From Edaphochlamys debaryana (taxonomy: Eukaryota; Chlorophyta; Chlorophyceae; Chlamydomonadales): DNA of 64,000 nucleotides. A program made the position numbers and the translations under genes. Below are positions 36,001 to 47,200 of this stretch, piece by piece (the stretch's first letter is position 1; every line of letters starts with the position of its first letter). A model generated the notes under the pieces. The model searched no databases. It was not told the DNA's origin and worked only from the letters and a program-made list of their open reading frames with translations. The stretch is from positions 496,001 to 560,000 of the forward strand of contig JAEHOE010000001.1 in assembly GCA_016858145.1 (NCBI GenBank), read 5' to 3'.

Positions 36001-36365
36001 AACTCCACGCTGCCGGGGATGCCTGCGGCGAGGGCGCAGGGCAGAGGGTGTTGTGCCTCTTGGCAGCCCCGAGCTCTCCGGGATTGGTAATACGGTAGAT
36101 GCTGTAGGTGGGGACGCTGTACGTATGGACGCTGCCCTGGCTGTTGGTGGCACCCGCAATTCGGATGAGGCCGACCCAACAAGCGGCTGGCTAAATCGGT
36201 TGAAGAATGATGGGCGTTCAGCGCCTACACCCCCAGGGTCGCCCCTCGCTCATCCTCCTTGCTTTCCTGTCACCCCTGCCAACGGCCACGCCCGATACCG
36301 GTACCCAACCCCCCGCCCCGGGACTCCTCCTCACCGTACTTCGTGTTGAGGTCAGCCACGCTCAT
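33091..36365 (-). CDS. Glucose-6-phosphate 1-epimerase (aldose 1-epimerase family)
   Basis: Twelve exons (36365-36335, 36022-35937, 35700-35569, 35360-35268, 34959-34879, 34694-34636, 34467-34388, 34205-34138, 33930-33903, 33756-33641, 33452-33415, 33172-33091) give 297 residues from Met at 36365, the usual family length. The order of motifs is typical of D-hexose-6-phosphate mutarotases: SAEMYLFGACVTSWK, ISGGVPHCFPQFGPG, QQHGFARNLDW with the catalytic His92, WNPWHTMK and SFCCVENAK. It interconverts alpha and beta glucose 6-phosphate, feeding glycolysis, starch and pentose phosphate routes. Upstream of Met the frame stays open to an acceptor at 36429 and encodes RPAAASRRSAVSSRRVTVVSAS, which looks like the end of a plastid transit peptide. 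A further 5' exon, not located, may therefore exist. The many small exons (down to 28 nt) are notable. Confidence 0.92.
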
Positions 36366-36429
36366 GCTGGCAGAGACCACGGTAACGCGGCGGCTCGACA
36401 CAGCCGAGCGGCGAGACGCCGCAGCCGGC

Positions 36430-37850
36430 CTGCAGGTCAGATGGACAGATACTGGTAATCAGCAGGGTTCAGGGGCCGGTTCGGCGTCCATATGATGATG
36501 GTTGTGATGTGGGGGAACTGAGCGTTGAGGTCCATCAAGAACTCAAGGCCGTTGGGCAGGCTGCTGGCCTTGACTGGCCTTGACTTTGGTGGTGACTTTG
36601 GCGGTGGACTAGTGGAAAGCATGGCGACGTGCCGTGCCGTGCCGACACCCAAACCCGCCCCCCGCCCCCCGGCCCCCGCAGCCGGCCTGCGGGGTCAGCC
36701 AGTGCACTTCAGCCGGTTTCTGCGTCCTTAGAGGATAGAGGCGCCCACCCAGGTGCCCGGCCCCCCGCAGGCCCATGGACACGACTACTAATTGGGTCCA
36801 CGTGGCTCGCGCGCTGAAGCCGCTGCGCTGCCCACGAGCAGAATTGGCCGATGGCTCCCGGCCGGCTGCACCAAGACCACTGCGCAGTGCACAGCTGCTG
36901 CCAACGGCTGACTCTAATAGCATGCCTAAACACGCACCGGGCGGCGCGGCAGCGCATAGCGGCGAGGGCCATCGCAGCAGGTGATCGTCTTGCCTAGGCG
37001 CTTCGAAGTCTGCGAGTGAGTTCCTCGCAGTGTTGAAAGGTAACGAGCACTGCACCAATTCGCCGCATATGATGCCGGCCGGCCGAATGGTGCGATTCTG
37101 CATCATGCAAGCTGCCCGCACCGACGTCCTTGTTGCCTCGCTGCGCACGCTGCAATAAAGCCAGTCCAGCTCGTAGCACAGCGTCTTGAGAGGACACAAG
37201 GATAAGCGCGAGAGCTTGGGAGGCGGTTGCTCGGGCTTACACGCACCCAGCTCTGCACCTGAAGCCCCCCAGCCAGTGCTGCACGGCCTCTGCGCGCATA
37301 GAACCCCAAGCCAGTCCTCCATCTATCCAAGTTCTGCAAAATGGAACCCATATCATAGACCGTCCTCAAGCCACCATATAGTGGCAATTGGGTTGGTAAG
37401 AGTCCACCCCAGCCAAGGGGTCCCACGCCCTTCCCTATCCGCGGCACGACCCAGGTCACCGGCGTCCTATCAGTCCAACAGGGCCGTTGAGCACCAGCGT
37501 GCCTAATAGTGTCAGGCATGAGTAAGCCCATCAATCTCAGTCATACGAGAGGGTACAAACTCAGAAACATTCACACGCCCCGTCGCCGAAGGGACCTGCT
37601 GGTCCGGCCCAGTCGCAAGCGCCCCCTCCGCTTCACACACAGGTCATGTGCCCCTCCCTGCACGCCAGTCCGACAGGTCCCTTCCTGCCAACCGGCAGCA
37701 GTACTTCCGACCTACGCCCGTCGTGGAGCATCAACCCGCTCCCGCTAACACCGTAACTGTTGACGCCGGCCCGGCAGGCACTCAGTGACATGCCACCAGC
37801 CAAGCTGTTGACGCCACAGCCTCCCATCCCGGCTAGAGTGGTCAGCGCAT
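36430..37850. other. Intergenic stretch, possibly with an unlocated first exon of the epimerase
   Basis: A phase-2 exon ending with a donor is expected here if the epimerase is plastid-targeted. Candidate Met codons on the minus strand exist (for example ~36652 and ~36619) but none gives a clear transit sequence with a good donor. The 237-codon minus frame at 37322-36609 shows no domain. Confidence 0.35.
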
Positions 37851-38579
37851 CTACTTGGCGGGCGGGGGGCCCTGCAGGTAACCCTTGCTCTGCAGGTACT
37901 CGAGCAGCACACGTGCCTGCTCCTCCGGCTGGATGCGCTTGCCGTCCTTCTCCGCCTCCAGCACCACCTCAGCGTTGAGGGGCTCCTCGTAGGGGTCGTC
38001 AATGCCCGTGAACCCCTTGAGCTTGCCCGCGCGGGCCTTCTTGTAGAGGCCCTTGGGGTCACGCTCCTCACAGATGGCGATGGGCACCTTCATAAACACC
38101 TCGATGAAGCGGCCCTTCCCCACACGCTCCCGCACGCGGTCGCGGTCCTGGCGATAGGGGGAGATGAAGCTGACGAGGGTGACGATGCCCGTGTCAGCGA
38201 AGAGCTTGGAGACCTCGCCAATGCGGCGGATGTTCTCCTCGCGATCGGCAGCCGAGAAGCCAAGGTTGCTGTTCAGGCCGTGCCGGACGTTGTCGCCGTC
38301 CAGCAGCGCGGTGATTTTGCCCGCATCCGCCAGGGCGTGCTCCAGCGTGCAGGCAACCGTGCTCTTGCCCGAGCCGCTCAGGCCGGTGAACCAGACGACG
38401 CAACCGCGCTGTTGCATACTCGTCTCCTTGGTCTCCGTGGGCACAGCACCCTCGTGCCACTTGATGTTAGTAGAGGCGCCTACATCGTAAGCGGTCGCCA
38501 TACCGCGAGAGGCCGAGGCAAGCGCGGATGCTGGCCTGAGCAGGGCGAGACGCGAGAGAAGCGACGGAGCGGCCTGCAT
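37851..38579 (-). CDS. APSK: Adenylylsulfate (APS) kinase, plastid-type, intronless
   Basis: A single uninterrupted frame of 242 residues starts at 38579. The first ~26 residues (Ser/Ala/Arg/Leu-rich, ending [13 protein letters not shown]) fit a plastid or mitochondrial transit peptide; mature forms of this enzyme begin near STNIKWHE. The P-loop is GLSGSGKST (66-74), followed by [10 protein letters not shown] (94-103), the signature [20 protein letters not shown], and the lid [20 protein letters not shown], all as in APS kinases. It phosphorylates APS to PAPS, the sulfate donor for sulfotransferases. The N-terminal Cys of the plant redox switch (in WHEC) is Gly44 here, while the partner Cys77 is kept, so that disulfide cannot form. 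The lack of introns is exceptional beside neighbours with 4-22 introns. A CACGTG box lies at 38596-38601, about 17 bp upstream. Confidence 0.96.
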   Translation of the reverse strand: MQAAPSLLSRLALLRPASALASASRGMATAYDVGASTNIKWHEGAVPTETKETSMQQRGCVVWFTGLSGSGKSTVACTLEHALADAGKITALLDGDNVRHGLNSNLGFSAADREENIRRIGEVSKLFADTGIVTLVSFISPYRQDRDRVRERVGKGRFIEVFMKVPIAICEERDPKGLYKKARAGKLKGFTGIDDPYEEPLNAEVVLEAEKDGKRIQPEEQARVLLEYLQSKGYLQGPPPAK

Positions 38580-40462
38580 CCTAGCCTAGCTATTACACGT
38601 GCCTTTAAGGGCTCGGACTGTGCACAGGCTAAGCCACCTCGTCGAGGTAGAGTGGCGGGATGTAGCGCAATGTGGCCTGCATGCACAACCGAATTTTGGC
38701 GGGCAATTTTACGCATCCAAAGCCAGCCCCCAGATCAGTTGTAGACAGGCGTCTCGTGCCGTGAGCGCGGGGGCCATGCGGGCATGCGACAGCTGCGCTC
38801 CCCGCGAGGCCGATACACACACGCTTTCCCCTCGTTCACCCCTGAGCAAACAGGCGCTAAACGTTATCCTCGCGGCAGCATGATAGCGAGCTCACCGCAC
38901 GCTTAGCAGCACCGCCTTTTGCGAGGCCTCTGCCAGTGCCGTCAGCCGCGTCAGGAACACACAGGCCTCCGTCCTCGCGAATGGGCGGCTTGCTGGCGAC
39001 CCCATGGGGCTGCAGGCGCGGCGCAGCTAGCCCTGAGCCCCCTGCGAGGCTTCTGTGGGGGGTGCTGCGGAAGGTTGCCATGTATCTGCATCAAACTTGA
39101 CCACCGCGGTCGCTTGGCAGTATGCGGCCTGCCTGGTCTGCCTGTTCCTGGGAACGAAATGCCGTGGCCGAAGCCTGGCTCGACAAGGCCATGGACGGAA
39201 TGTCGGATTCGTAAATAACTTTCACGTAGTTAGTAGCTCGGTTGGAGTATAGTGCGCCCACGGTTACCACGGGGAATGGGTCGTGTAGCAGATGGGTGAG
39301 GGGCTCAGCCCTTTTCCGCCCCCATGGGGGCGCCCCGCTTGTCACGTAGGCTACGGCACCTTAGATAAGTCGAGCGCGAGCAGAGCGAGTGTAAGTTCGG
39401 TGGCAGCTCCACCGGTCCCCCACAGTGCCCCAGACCCACTGGCGTCAGGGTCAGGGAGCACACGTCCCCACACCGCCCCCACACCGCCACAAGCCGGTCA
39501 GCACCACTCACAGTACCGGTAGCCTCCCCCTCCCCGCACGCAATACGTCCTCACGGCCACGTTGAAGCACCTTACTGCGAGAGTGCAGGCAACGGGCTAT
39601 GGCCGTGCCTGCAGCAATAGTCCTGAGAGGGCTCGAGCCTAGGGATGACGGAAGGCTACTCACGGGCAACGGCAGCGCGCATTGCAGCGCGCGGACAATG
39701 CCAGCCCTTGCAGAAGACAAGACAGTGTTTGGAAGGGATCCCAGGCTTCAAGAGTAAGGATTCGCATCACCACCGTCCACTACCCGCCACGCCCACCGAA
39801 GGGCCCATCTGCTACTCAGCGCTTTTACTGCCCCATCCAATAGGGACACACAAGACAACGGACAAGGGTCTATGAACACGCATTACCGACATAGGAACGG
39901 CAGTACCTAGCGACTACGCATTAGGAACCCTCCCACCCAAGGTCACGAGCAAGCACGTGTTGGTGGCTGAATGTGTGCACCGAGGAAGCGCCCCCACTCG
40001 TGCTCGGCACCTCCGAGGGCGGCAGGGGACGGCGGGGCGGAAGACCCAGCCGCGGAGCAGCCCGCCTACGCCTCCGCCCCCGCAGAATCAATAGTGGAAA
40101 GCGTATCCTGCTCGCGTACATGTGTTAACTCCCTACGCCTTCACGCCAGCCCCCAGGGCAAAGCAACGGGATGCCACAAGACCCGAGGCAGCCTCACTCA
40201 TTGTTGCTGCGCAAGCTTGGTCATAAACGCAATCCTTACCATCAGGCTATTAGGCTACTAGGAAACCGGGCCCTGGGCCACTCCGCACAGCACTGCCTCC
40301 GTGCACAGCGCACTTCACAAGGCACACGCTGCAAAGCGACCTAGTCCCTCGAGCTTCACTAAGGTCTGTCTAGCACCACTCCGGCACCCCACCTGGAGTG
40401 CCCTGACCTTGCCTCCTCCTTCCCTAGCTCCGCTGCACTCGTCACCCCTCGCGACACATGCA
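38580..40462. other. 1.9-kb intergenic stretch upstream of APS kinase
   Basis: Contains the promoter side of APS kinase (minus) and the 3' UTR of cyclase 2 (minus). Only short frames without recognisable motifs are seen on either strand. Confidence 0.4.
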
Positions 40463-43400
40463 TCAGTGCCAGCTGCCGGCGTGCCCCGACTCCCCGAGTA
40501 GCTGATACGCCATCGCCAGTTCCTTCTCGCTCGGGCCCTGCACACGCGCCACAGCATCAACGACCGAGCCTGCAGACGGTGCCGGCGGCGGCCCCACGCC
40601 AAACGCCGCCGCCGCCTCAGCGGCACTCATCGTGTCCCCCGCAATGCCGTACGCCGCCAGGTCAGCAACCGTCTCCACGTCAGGCGGCATGTCGACCCCG
40701 AACGCCGCGGCCGCGGCGGCCGCCGTGCTGAACGAGCGCTGCCCAGGCGAGCCCACGTTTCCGGTAGAGCTCGCGATGGGGCTGAGCAGCGTGTGCGGCG
40801 CGTTCCTGCTCTTGCGACCGCCGTTGCCGCTGTCGGCGATCGAGCCCGGCAGGGCCAGTCCGCCGCCGCCGGCCATCCTCAGCACGGCCTGGGGGCCGTG
40901 GCCGTCGCCGCCACCGCTGGGGGCGGCGCTGTTGCCGCCGCTAGCCGACCACACGGACAGCGCGCGCGACTGGTTGCCGCCGCTGGGTGTGTTCTGCAGA
41001 GTGCTGCGGAGGGAGTTGTCCACCTCGGAGCAGCCGCTCGCCCACGGGCTGCCGGGCGACGCGACCTGCGAGGCGAGGTCGGTGGAGATGCCAGAGGTGG
41101 TGCGGCCGCCGCGCAGGCCGCCTCCGGCGGCAGCAACGGCCCCGGCGCGTCGGCCGCCGCCGCGGCTGCTGTCGTTCTGGCCGGCGTTGCTGCGGCCGCC
41201 GGCGCTACGGATGGAGGAGTCGTCGGTGTTGCCGCTGACAGTCATACTGAGTCCGCCACTGCCGCCGCTGCCGCCGCTGCCATCGGCGGCGGACTCGAGG
41301 GGCTCCGGGGCCCCACCCATGACGTGCCCTGCCCGAGCGCTGTCGCCGACAGGATGTCCCCGTTCTGCTACGATGCCTAGGGGAGCCACCGCCGAGCCGG
41401 CGGCGGCAGCAATGCTGGCGTCAGGAGGGTTGGCTGCCGGCGCGGTCCGGCCCGCCGCCGCCAGGCAGGCCGCAATCGACGGGCGGTCAGCACCATCCTG
41501 CCACCGCTGCGGCCCTGCGTCCTGGCCTGCCTCGACGGGCTTGCCAGCGGGCTGAGGCGCGGGCCTGGCTTCGCCCTCTCCACCCACTGCACAGCCCTCG
41601 CCTGAAGCCGCAGCAGCGCCGCTAGCAGCGCCGTTGCTGCTCGCCGCCGCTGCCGACGCGGTCTTGAGTGCCAAGGGTCCCGGCATGGGAAGGTAGGTGT
41701 CTGCGCTAAGGCCCAGGCGCGACGACGCATTGCTGTTAAGGGCGGTCGCGGGGCTGCCGGACTGCAGATCACCCTCAGCCCGCGTGTTGCCCGGCTGCAC
41801 ATCGACGCCGCAGCCGCCTTCCTCTGTGTGCATCTCCGATGCCACGATGCCAGAGGTGTCTGCACCCCCAGCCGTCGCATGAACGCCCGAGCCCATCTGG
41901 CCCGAGCCAGCAGAGTTACGGCTCGACACCGCAGCCGACGCGACGCAAATGCCGCTGGTCGCGTCGCTGGGAGCGCGCAGGGTGCTGCCGCGGCGGCTAA
42001 GTGGGAGGTAGCCGCCGCCGCCGACGGCGCCGGCAGCGCTAGAGGTGGTGGACCCCGGCCGCGCCTGCGCCTGCGCCACCCAGCTGCTCACCGAGCCGTT
42101 GCCGCCGCCACCGCCGCCGCCGCCGCCTGCCAGGCCGCCGCTGCTGTACGCCGCCGACCCCAGCCCCGAGCGGTGCATGCCCGTGTGGGTGGCGAAGCTC
42201 ACCTCGAGCGTCTCCACCAGCTCCTCGCCGCTCGTCCTACCGCCGCGGCTGCTGGACGCGGCGGCGACCGACGCGTGATACACGTTGCCGGTGACGTCGC
42301 CGCCGTCGATCCGGGCCGTGGCGCGGCCGTTGCCGTGACCACCGGCGGCGAGTTGTTCGGCCAGAGCGCCGGCAACGGCGGCGGCCAGGCCGCGGCCGGC
42401 GGCACCGGGAGCGCCGCCGGCGGGGCGGAGAAGGGTGGGGCTGCCCAGGCCGCTGTCGTGGGCTCGGTGGTGGGGGTCCATGGAGGAGCCGAGGCGCGGG
42501 AAGAGCACGTGGGAGTGGGAGTGCAGGATGAGGTGCTGGTCGCTGAAGAGCTGGCTGCTGGCGCCGTCAAAGGCGTGGGCGCCGTCGGCGGCCGCGCCCT
42601 GCGGCCCCACATTGCTCCCAAAGGCGAGGTCAAGGATGGTGGCGTGCAACGTGCTGACGACTGTGCCGCCGTTGCTGGCGGCGTAGTTATCGGTGTTGGA
42701 AGCGGCTGGGGAGAAGGAGAGCACCAGCGGGGAGGGCTGCACAGCACGCCCCGTCGCGTTCGTGCCTGTCGCTAACGGTGTCGGCGGCAGGAGGAGCGGG
42801 TGGTGAGCCTGCGGCGGGGCCTGGCCTAGCGGGGCTGCGGCGGGCTGAGACTGCGGGCTGCGAGCAGTGGGCGTGTCGGCTGACGCTGGTTCCTCCTCTG
42901 CGCCGCCGTCCTCGTTCACGAGGGGGAGCGTATGCGCGCCGGGCACGGCCGTGGGCAAGCCCTCGGTCAGCACAACGGACGGCAGCAGCGCAAACACCGC
43001 AGCGGAGAGCCGCGCGCCGACGGCGCTCGAGGCGACGGCGGACGCAGGCCCGGTGTTGGACGACAAGGGCGACGGCGCCGTCGCATGGCCGCCGCTCTCG
43101 CCGTTTGTGGTGGCGCCGCTCGCGCCGCTGTGGGGTGCTCCGCCGCGGAAGTCGAGGGTGGCGGCGGCCTTGGGGGAGCCCACGCGCTCACCCGTGGCTT
43201 GAGCGTGAGCAGCGCCGGCGATACGGGTTGCGAGCGGCAAGCGGGGTGCCATGCCGGCGCCAGCGGGCGAACCGGCGCCTTCGGCGCCCCCATGGGCTGT
43301 GCCTTGTGGGGAAGACGGAAAAGAGACTTGGGGAGAGGAGGCGGAGGCCATGGAGGGCGGATTAAAGCCCGACGGCCGCGCTGCCGGACGCGCCTTGGTG

Positions 43401-44225
43401 GAGGCGGACTTGAAGGGCGCCTTGGCGCCGTACGGCCGCTGCATGGCCGTAGCGCTGCGGGTGCGGTTGGCCAGTACCGCCGCCAGGTGGGCACGTGGGC
43501 TGTAGCCGGCGGCGGCGTGGTCGTCGCCGCTGTGGGCGGCGGCGGTGGCGGCGGCAAACGAGTCGGAGGCCTCCTCGACGCTGCGGCGCGCGGTGGCGAT
43601 GGCGGAGCCGCTCAGGTGGGCACCGCCGCCGCCGCCGCCGCCGCCGCTGGAGCGCAGCGGGGCTGCGCGCCCGGTGGAGCCCCCAGCTACGGCTATAGCC
43701 GGCGGCGGCGACAGCGAAACGAAGGAAGCAGCGCGGGCCAGGGCCATACCCACCATGCCGCCAGTGGCCAGCAGGGCGCGCCGCGACGCCGGCGCCGCCG
43801 CTGGCGGCGGCGGCGGCGGCGACGCGTGCTCCGACAGCCCGACCATGTGCAGCATGTCAGACAGGCCGGCGCCCGTTACGCTGCTGCGCGTCGCCGCCGC
43901 ATTAGTCAGCACGGGTATGCCGGGGAGGATGGAGGGCACGGAGGCGCGACGCAGGGCTGCCGCCGCGGCGGCCGCGGCGGCGGCGGCCGCGGCGGCGCCG
44001 CCCGAGTGGGCGCCGCCGCTGTGGGCTCCGGCGGAGAGGGCGTCGGAGGGCACCGAGGCGGAGGCGGCGTGCGTGGAGGTGTGCTGCGAGGTGCGCGTGT
44101 GGGAGAGGTGGGAGGCGGAGGAGAGCGCCAGGGCGCTGCGGCGGCGGGTGTCCGACGTGGATACGATGCCAACCGACACGGTGGACGAGCGGCGGGTGGA
44201 GCCGGCGGCCACGGGGCGTTGGTAG
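40463..44225 (-). other. Low-complexity C-terminal tail exon of cyclase 2
   Basis: This single 3.76-kb exon encodes residues 1131-2384. It is Ala, Ser and Gly-rich with poly-Ala (near 43960-44000), poly-Gly (near 42100-42125) and GCC/GGC triplet runs, with scattered Ser-Pro sites. No domain is recognisable. The frame contains no stop over 1,250 codons, and it joins in phase to the end of C2. Confidence 0.8.
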
Positions 44226-47200
44226 CTGCGGGCGGGACGGACGCGGTTGGGTTGGGTTGAGCTGGTTTCAAACTGGCAAGCCAAGTGAGCCAATGGAGGG
44301 ACATGGACAGGCTTTGGATGGATGAAGTCTAGGGCAGTAGAGCAGCCTAGGGTGGGGTAACTGTGGAGGCACGACCGGGCACGCAGCGGCATCACATCTG
44401 CCCCCTGGTACGGCGCCTGTACGACGGTCGTACGACTCACGTGCAGTGGAAGACCTCGATCCGCTCCTGGATGCCCTTGAGCTGGAACAGGCCCAGGCTG
44501 GTGGCGGTGACCAGCATGAGCGCCGAGCCGGCGGCGTTGCACGCCTCCCACGCCTCCGCGCTGCACAGCACCTGGCCCGAGGACGCGGCGGCTGAGATGC
44601 GTGCTGCGCGGTTCATGACCTTGCCGCGGTACGTCATGCGGCCCGTCATGGTGTGCAGCCGCGCCAGCACCTGCCGTACGGGGGCACGGGAGGGGTGAGT
44701 GTGGGGTTGTACTTAGGTGGACTCTTCACCCATACTTGGGGAGAACCTCCTCACTTTCTCTTCCAAGGCCCACTGTCTCAGGGGCCCAGAGTTTGAGCCT
44801 ATGGCCGCTCCGAGCCACGAGCACAGTCCCACCTGCCCCAGGTCGATCCCGGTCTTGAGCCGCGGCCCCCGGAACACGGTGGCCGAGGTGACCTCGCCGT
44901 TGCGCGTGGGCACAGTGACCGTCACCTCCTCGCACAGCTCGTGGGCCAGCAGCTCGTCGGGCCTGGGGGCAGACGAGATGGCAGCGGCGGAAATGGCGTG
45001 AGGACTCGCGTGAGCTGCAGCGCTAGCCCAGCGCAGTCGCCACCAGGGAGCATTGAACAGCAGCAAGCAGGCAGCAAGGAAAAGACCTGCCGCGCAAGCT
45101 CCCCCTCCCTCCCCCGCCCAATGCCCACCAGTCCTCCTTGAGCATGAGCTCCTGCATGCGCAGGCCCCACAGGATGGCGTCCGCGGGGGAGTTGAAGGCG
45201 GTGAGCATGAAGCCCTCCACGTGCTCCACCAGGTAGCTGGGGGGGAGGAGGGGGGAGGGAGGGGGGAGGAGGGAGGAGGTCTGGGTCAGGCTGGGGAGGC
45301 ACAGGAGTGGAGGAGATCAATTGGGCTGCCCGCCGCTGGTGGGTCCAGGCTGCACGGCCCCGGCACGCCTACCCGCCGGCTTGCTGCAGCTCCACTTGCG
45401 CCTGCCGCGTAAAGGTCTCGATCACATCCTGCAGGAAGCAATGGACCAGCAGGCCGGCGGCGTAAGCAAGCGGCATATGCAAACGCCACAACGACGGCCT
45501 TCCCTCTGCAGGACAGCCGCGCGAGGCGAACCAGCCGACCCTCCCGGCCCCTCATCCCCATTCCAACAGCACCCTCGCTCCGCCCCCCAACCAACCCGCC
45601 GCCTTATCGTTTCGCGCTCAAAACAGTACCCTCCCAACCAGCCCCTTCCCTTCCGCGCCCCCACCTGCATCAGGTCGTAGTTCCACGCCAGCAGCGTCTG
45701 CACCCCCACCACGTGCGTGAACACCATGGAGGCCGTGTGCACGGGGGCCGCGAAGGCACCCTGGCTCCATTGCATGTGGCAGGACAGCGGCCCGAACAGC
45801 GCCAGGCGGCCCAGCAGCGCCCGGTCCAGGGCCAGGTAGAGGTCCATGGGGGGCAGGTCGGCGGTGAGCTGGTACTCGCCCAGGTGGCAGAACTGGAGGG
45901 GGGAAAAGGGGGATGGAAGGAGGGGGAGGAGAGGGGGAGGGGTGTTTGTTGCTGAGCGGGGCGGCGGGATAGTCTTGGGTAGGAGCGAGCGTAGAGCGAG
46001 CGCGTCGGGGGAGGCGGGTTGAGGCGCAAGTGGCGCGGAGGATGAGAGGACAAGTGACAGGAGGAGGCGAGGGTCCAGGCCCCGAGCACCCACCAGGCAC
46101 TGCTCCGACAGCATCTCCAGGTGCAGCTGCCGGAAGGTGCTCTGCGGGATGAGCACCATGCCGCCCTGCGCCGCATTGGCGGCCGCCGCCGCCACCTCCA
46201 CCGCCTCGCCGGCAAAGCTGCAGCAGCAGATTGAGGCGGGAGGGAGGGCGACCCAAGTTAGCGGGACCCGCTTGCGTTCGTGAACGGTGGTTAACCCTGC
46301 ATAGCAACCCTCAACCCCCCTTGCACGGTGCACGCAGCCATAGTCCCCAGCCCCACGCAGCCATCGCCCCCAGCCCCCAGCGCACCTGTACTTGCGGTGC
46401 CCCGGCTCCAAGGCCAGCGCAAGGTGGCTGAGCCCCACGGCGCACAGCCCCACGCGCGCGCGGATGCCGCAGAAGGCCAGCTCGGCGTCGGGGTGCTGCG
46501 GGGGGCCGGCGTCCACGGGCGTCCATGAGGCCACGCACTGCTCCCCGAAGGAACGTGCGTTGGCGGCGGTGGAGTCGAGGGAGAAGAGCTTGTCGTCGTC
46601 GTCGGGCTGCGGGGGAGGAGGGGAGGGGGGCGGTGGGAGGAGCGGGGCTTGACCGCGTAGGGTGAGTGGGGCGTTCGGTTGGGGCAGGGCTTGCTGGGTG
46701 AGGGGTAGCCAGGGGCAGCGGGGGGAGGCGGGGAAACGCAAGGAGCGGGGATCCCGAAATGGGCATATCTTGTCCGTGCGTGGCGCGGTGGGGGTGGCGG
46801 GGAAAGCGGCTTACCAGCACGGCTCCTGCCATGGGCGGGTGCGCGGGCTGGGCGGCGCGGTTTGTGCCGCAGCTCTGCGTGAAGCTGCCGCGCTTCCTGC
46901 GGGGGCGAACGGGTGCGGAGGCCGTGGAGGGCCTGTGCTCAGAGCCATTCTCAGCAAGCAAGCGCCATCCGCTGCGGCCCGCGAGCACCCATGCAAACTG
47001 TCCAGCCCCTCTGCCCCTCTCCATCCCTCCGACTGCCACCGTCCCGCCCTCCGGTGGCCTCACGTCTGCATAAGGTAGTGCGGCCTGAACTGGTCCATCT
47101 CTAACACGTGCTTTGGCCACCTCAGTGCCAGCAGCTCCCTCTGCAGATGCAGCGCGAACTCGCAGGCGTCGCGGGGGCAGTGGAAGGCGCACACCACCTC

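Noticed and set aside
36609..37322. 237-codon minus-strand frame between epimerase and APS kinase
   Set aside because: No domain, irregular composition with many Cys, and no coherent link to either neighbour. It may contain an undiscovered 5' exon of the epimerase, but the frame itself is unlikely to be a gene.
42932..44260. 442-codon plus-strand frame opposite the cyclase 2 tail
   Set aside because: Gly/Arg-rich translation of the complement of Ala/Ser/Gly codons; no motif and no splice context. The minus frame joins in phase to the cyclase core.
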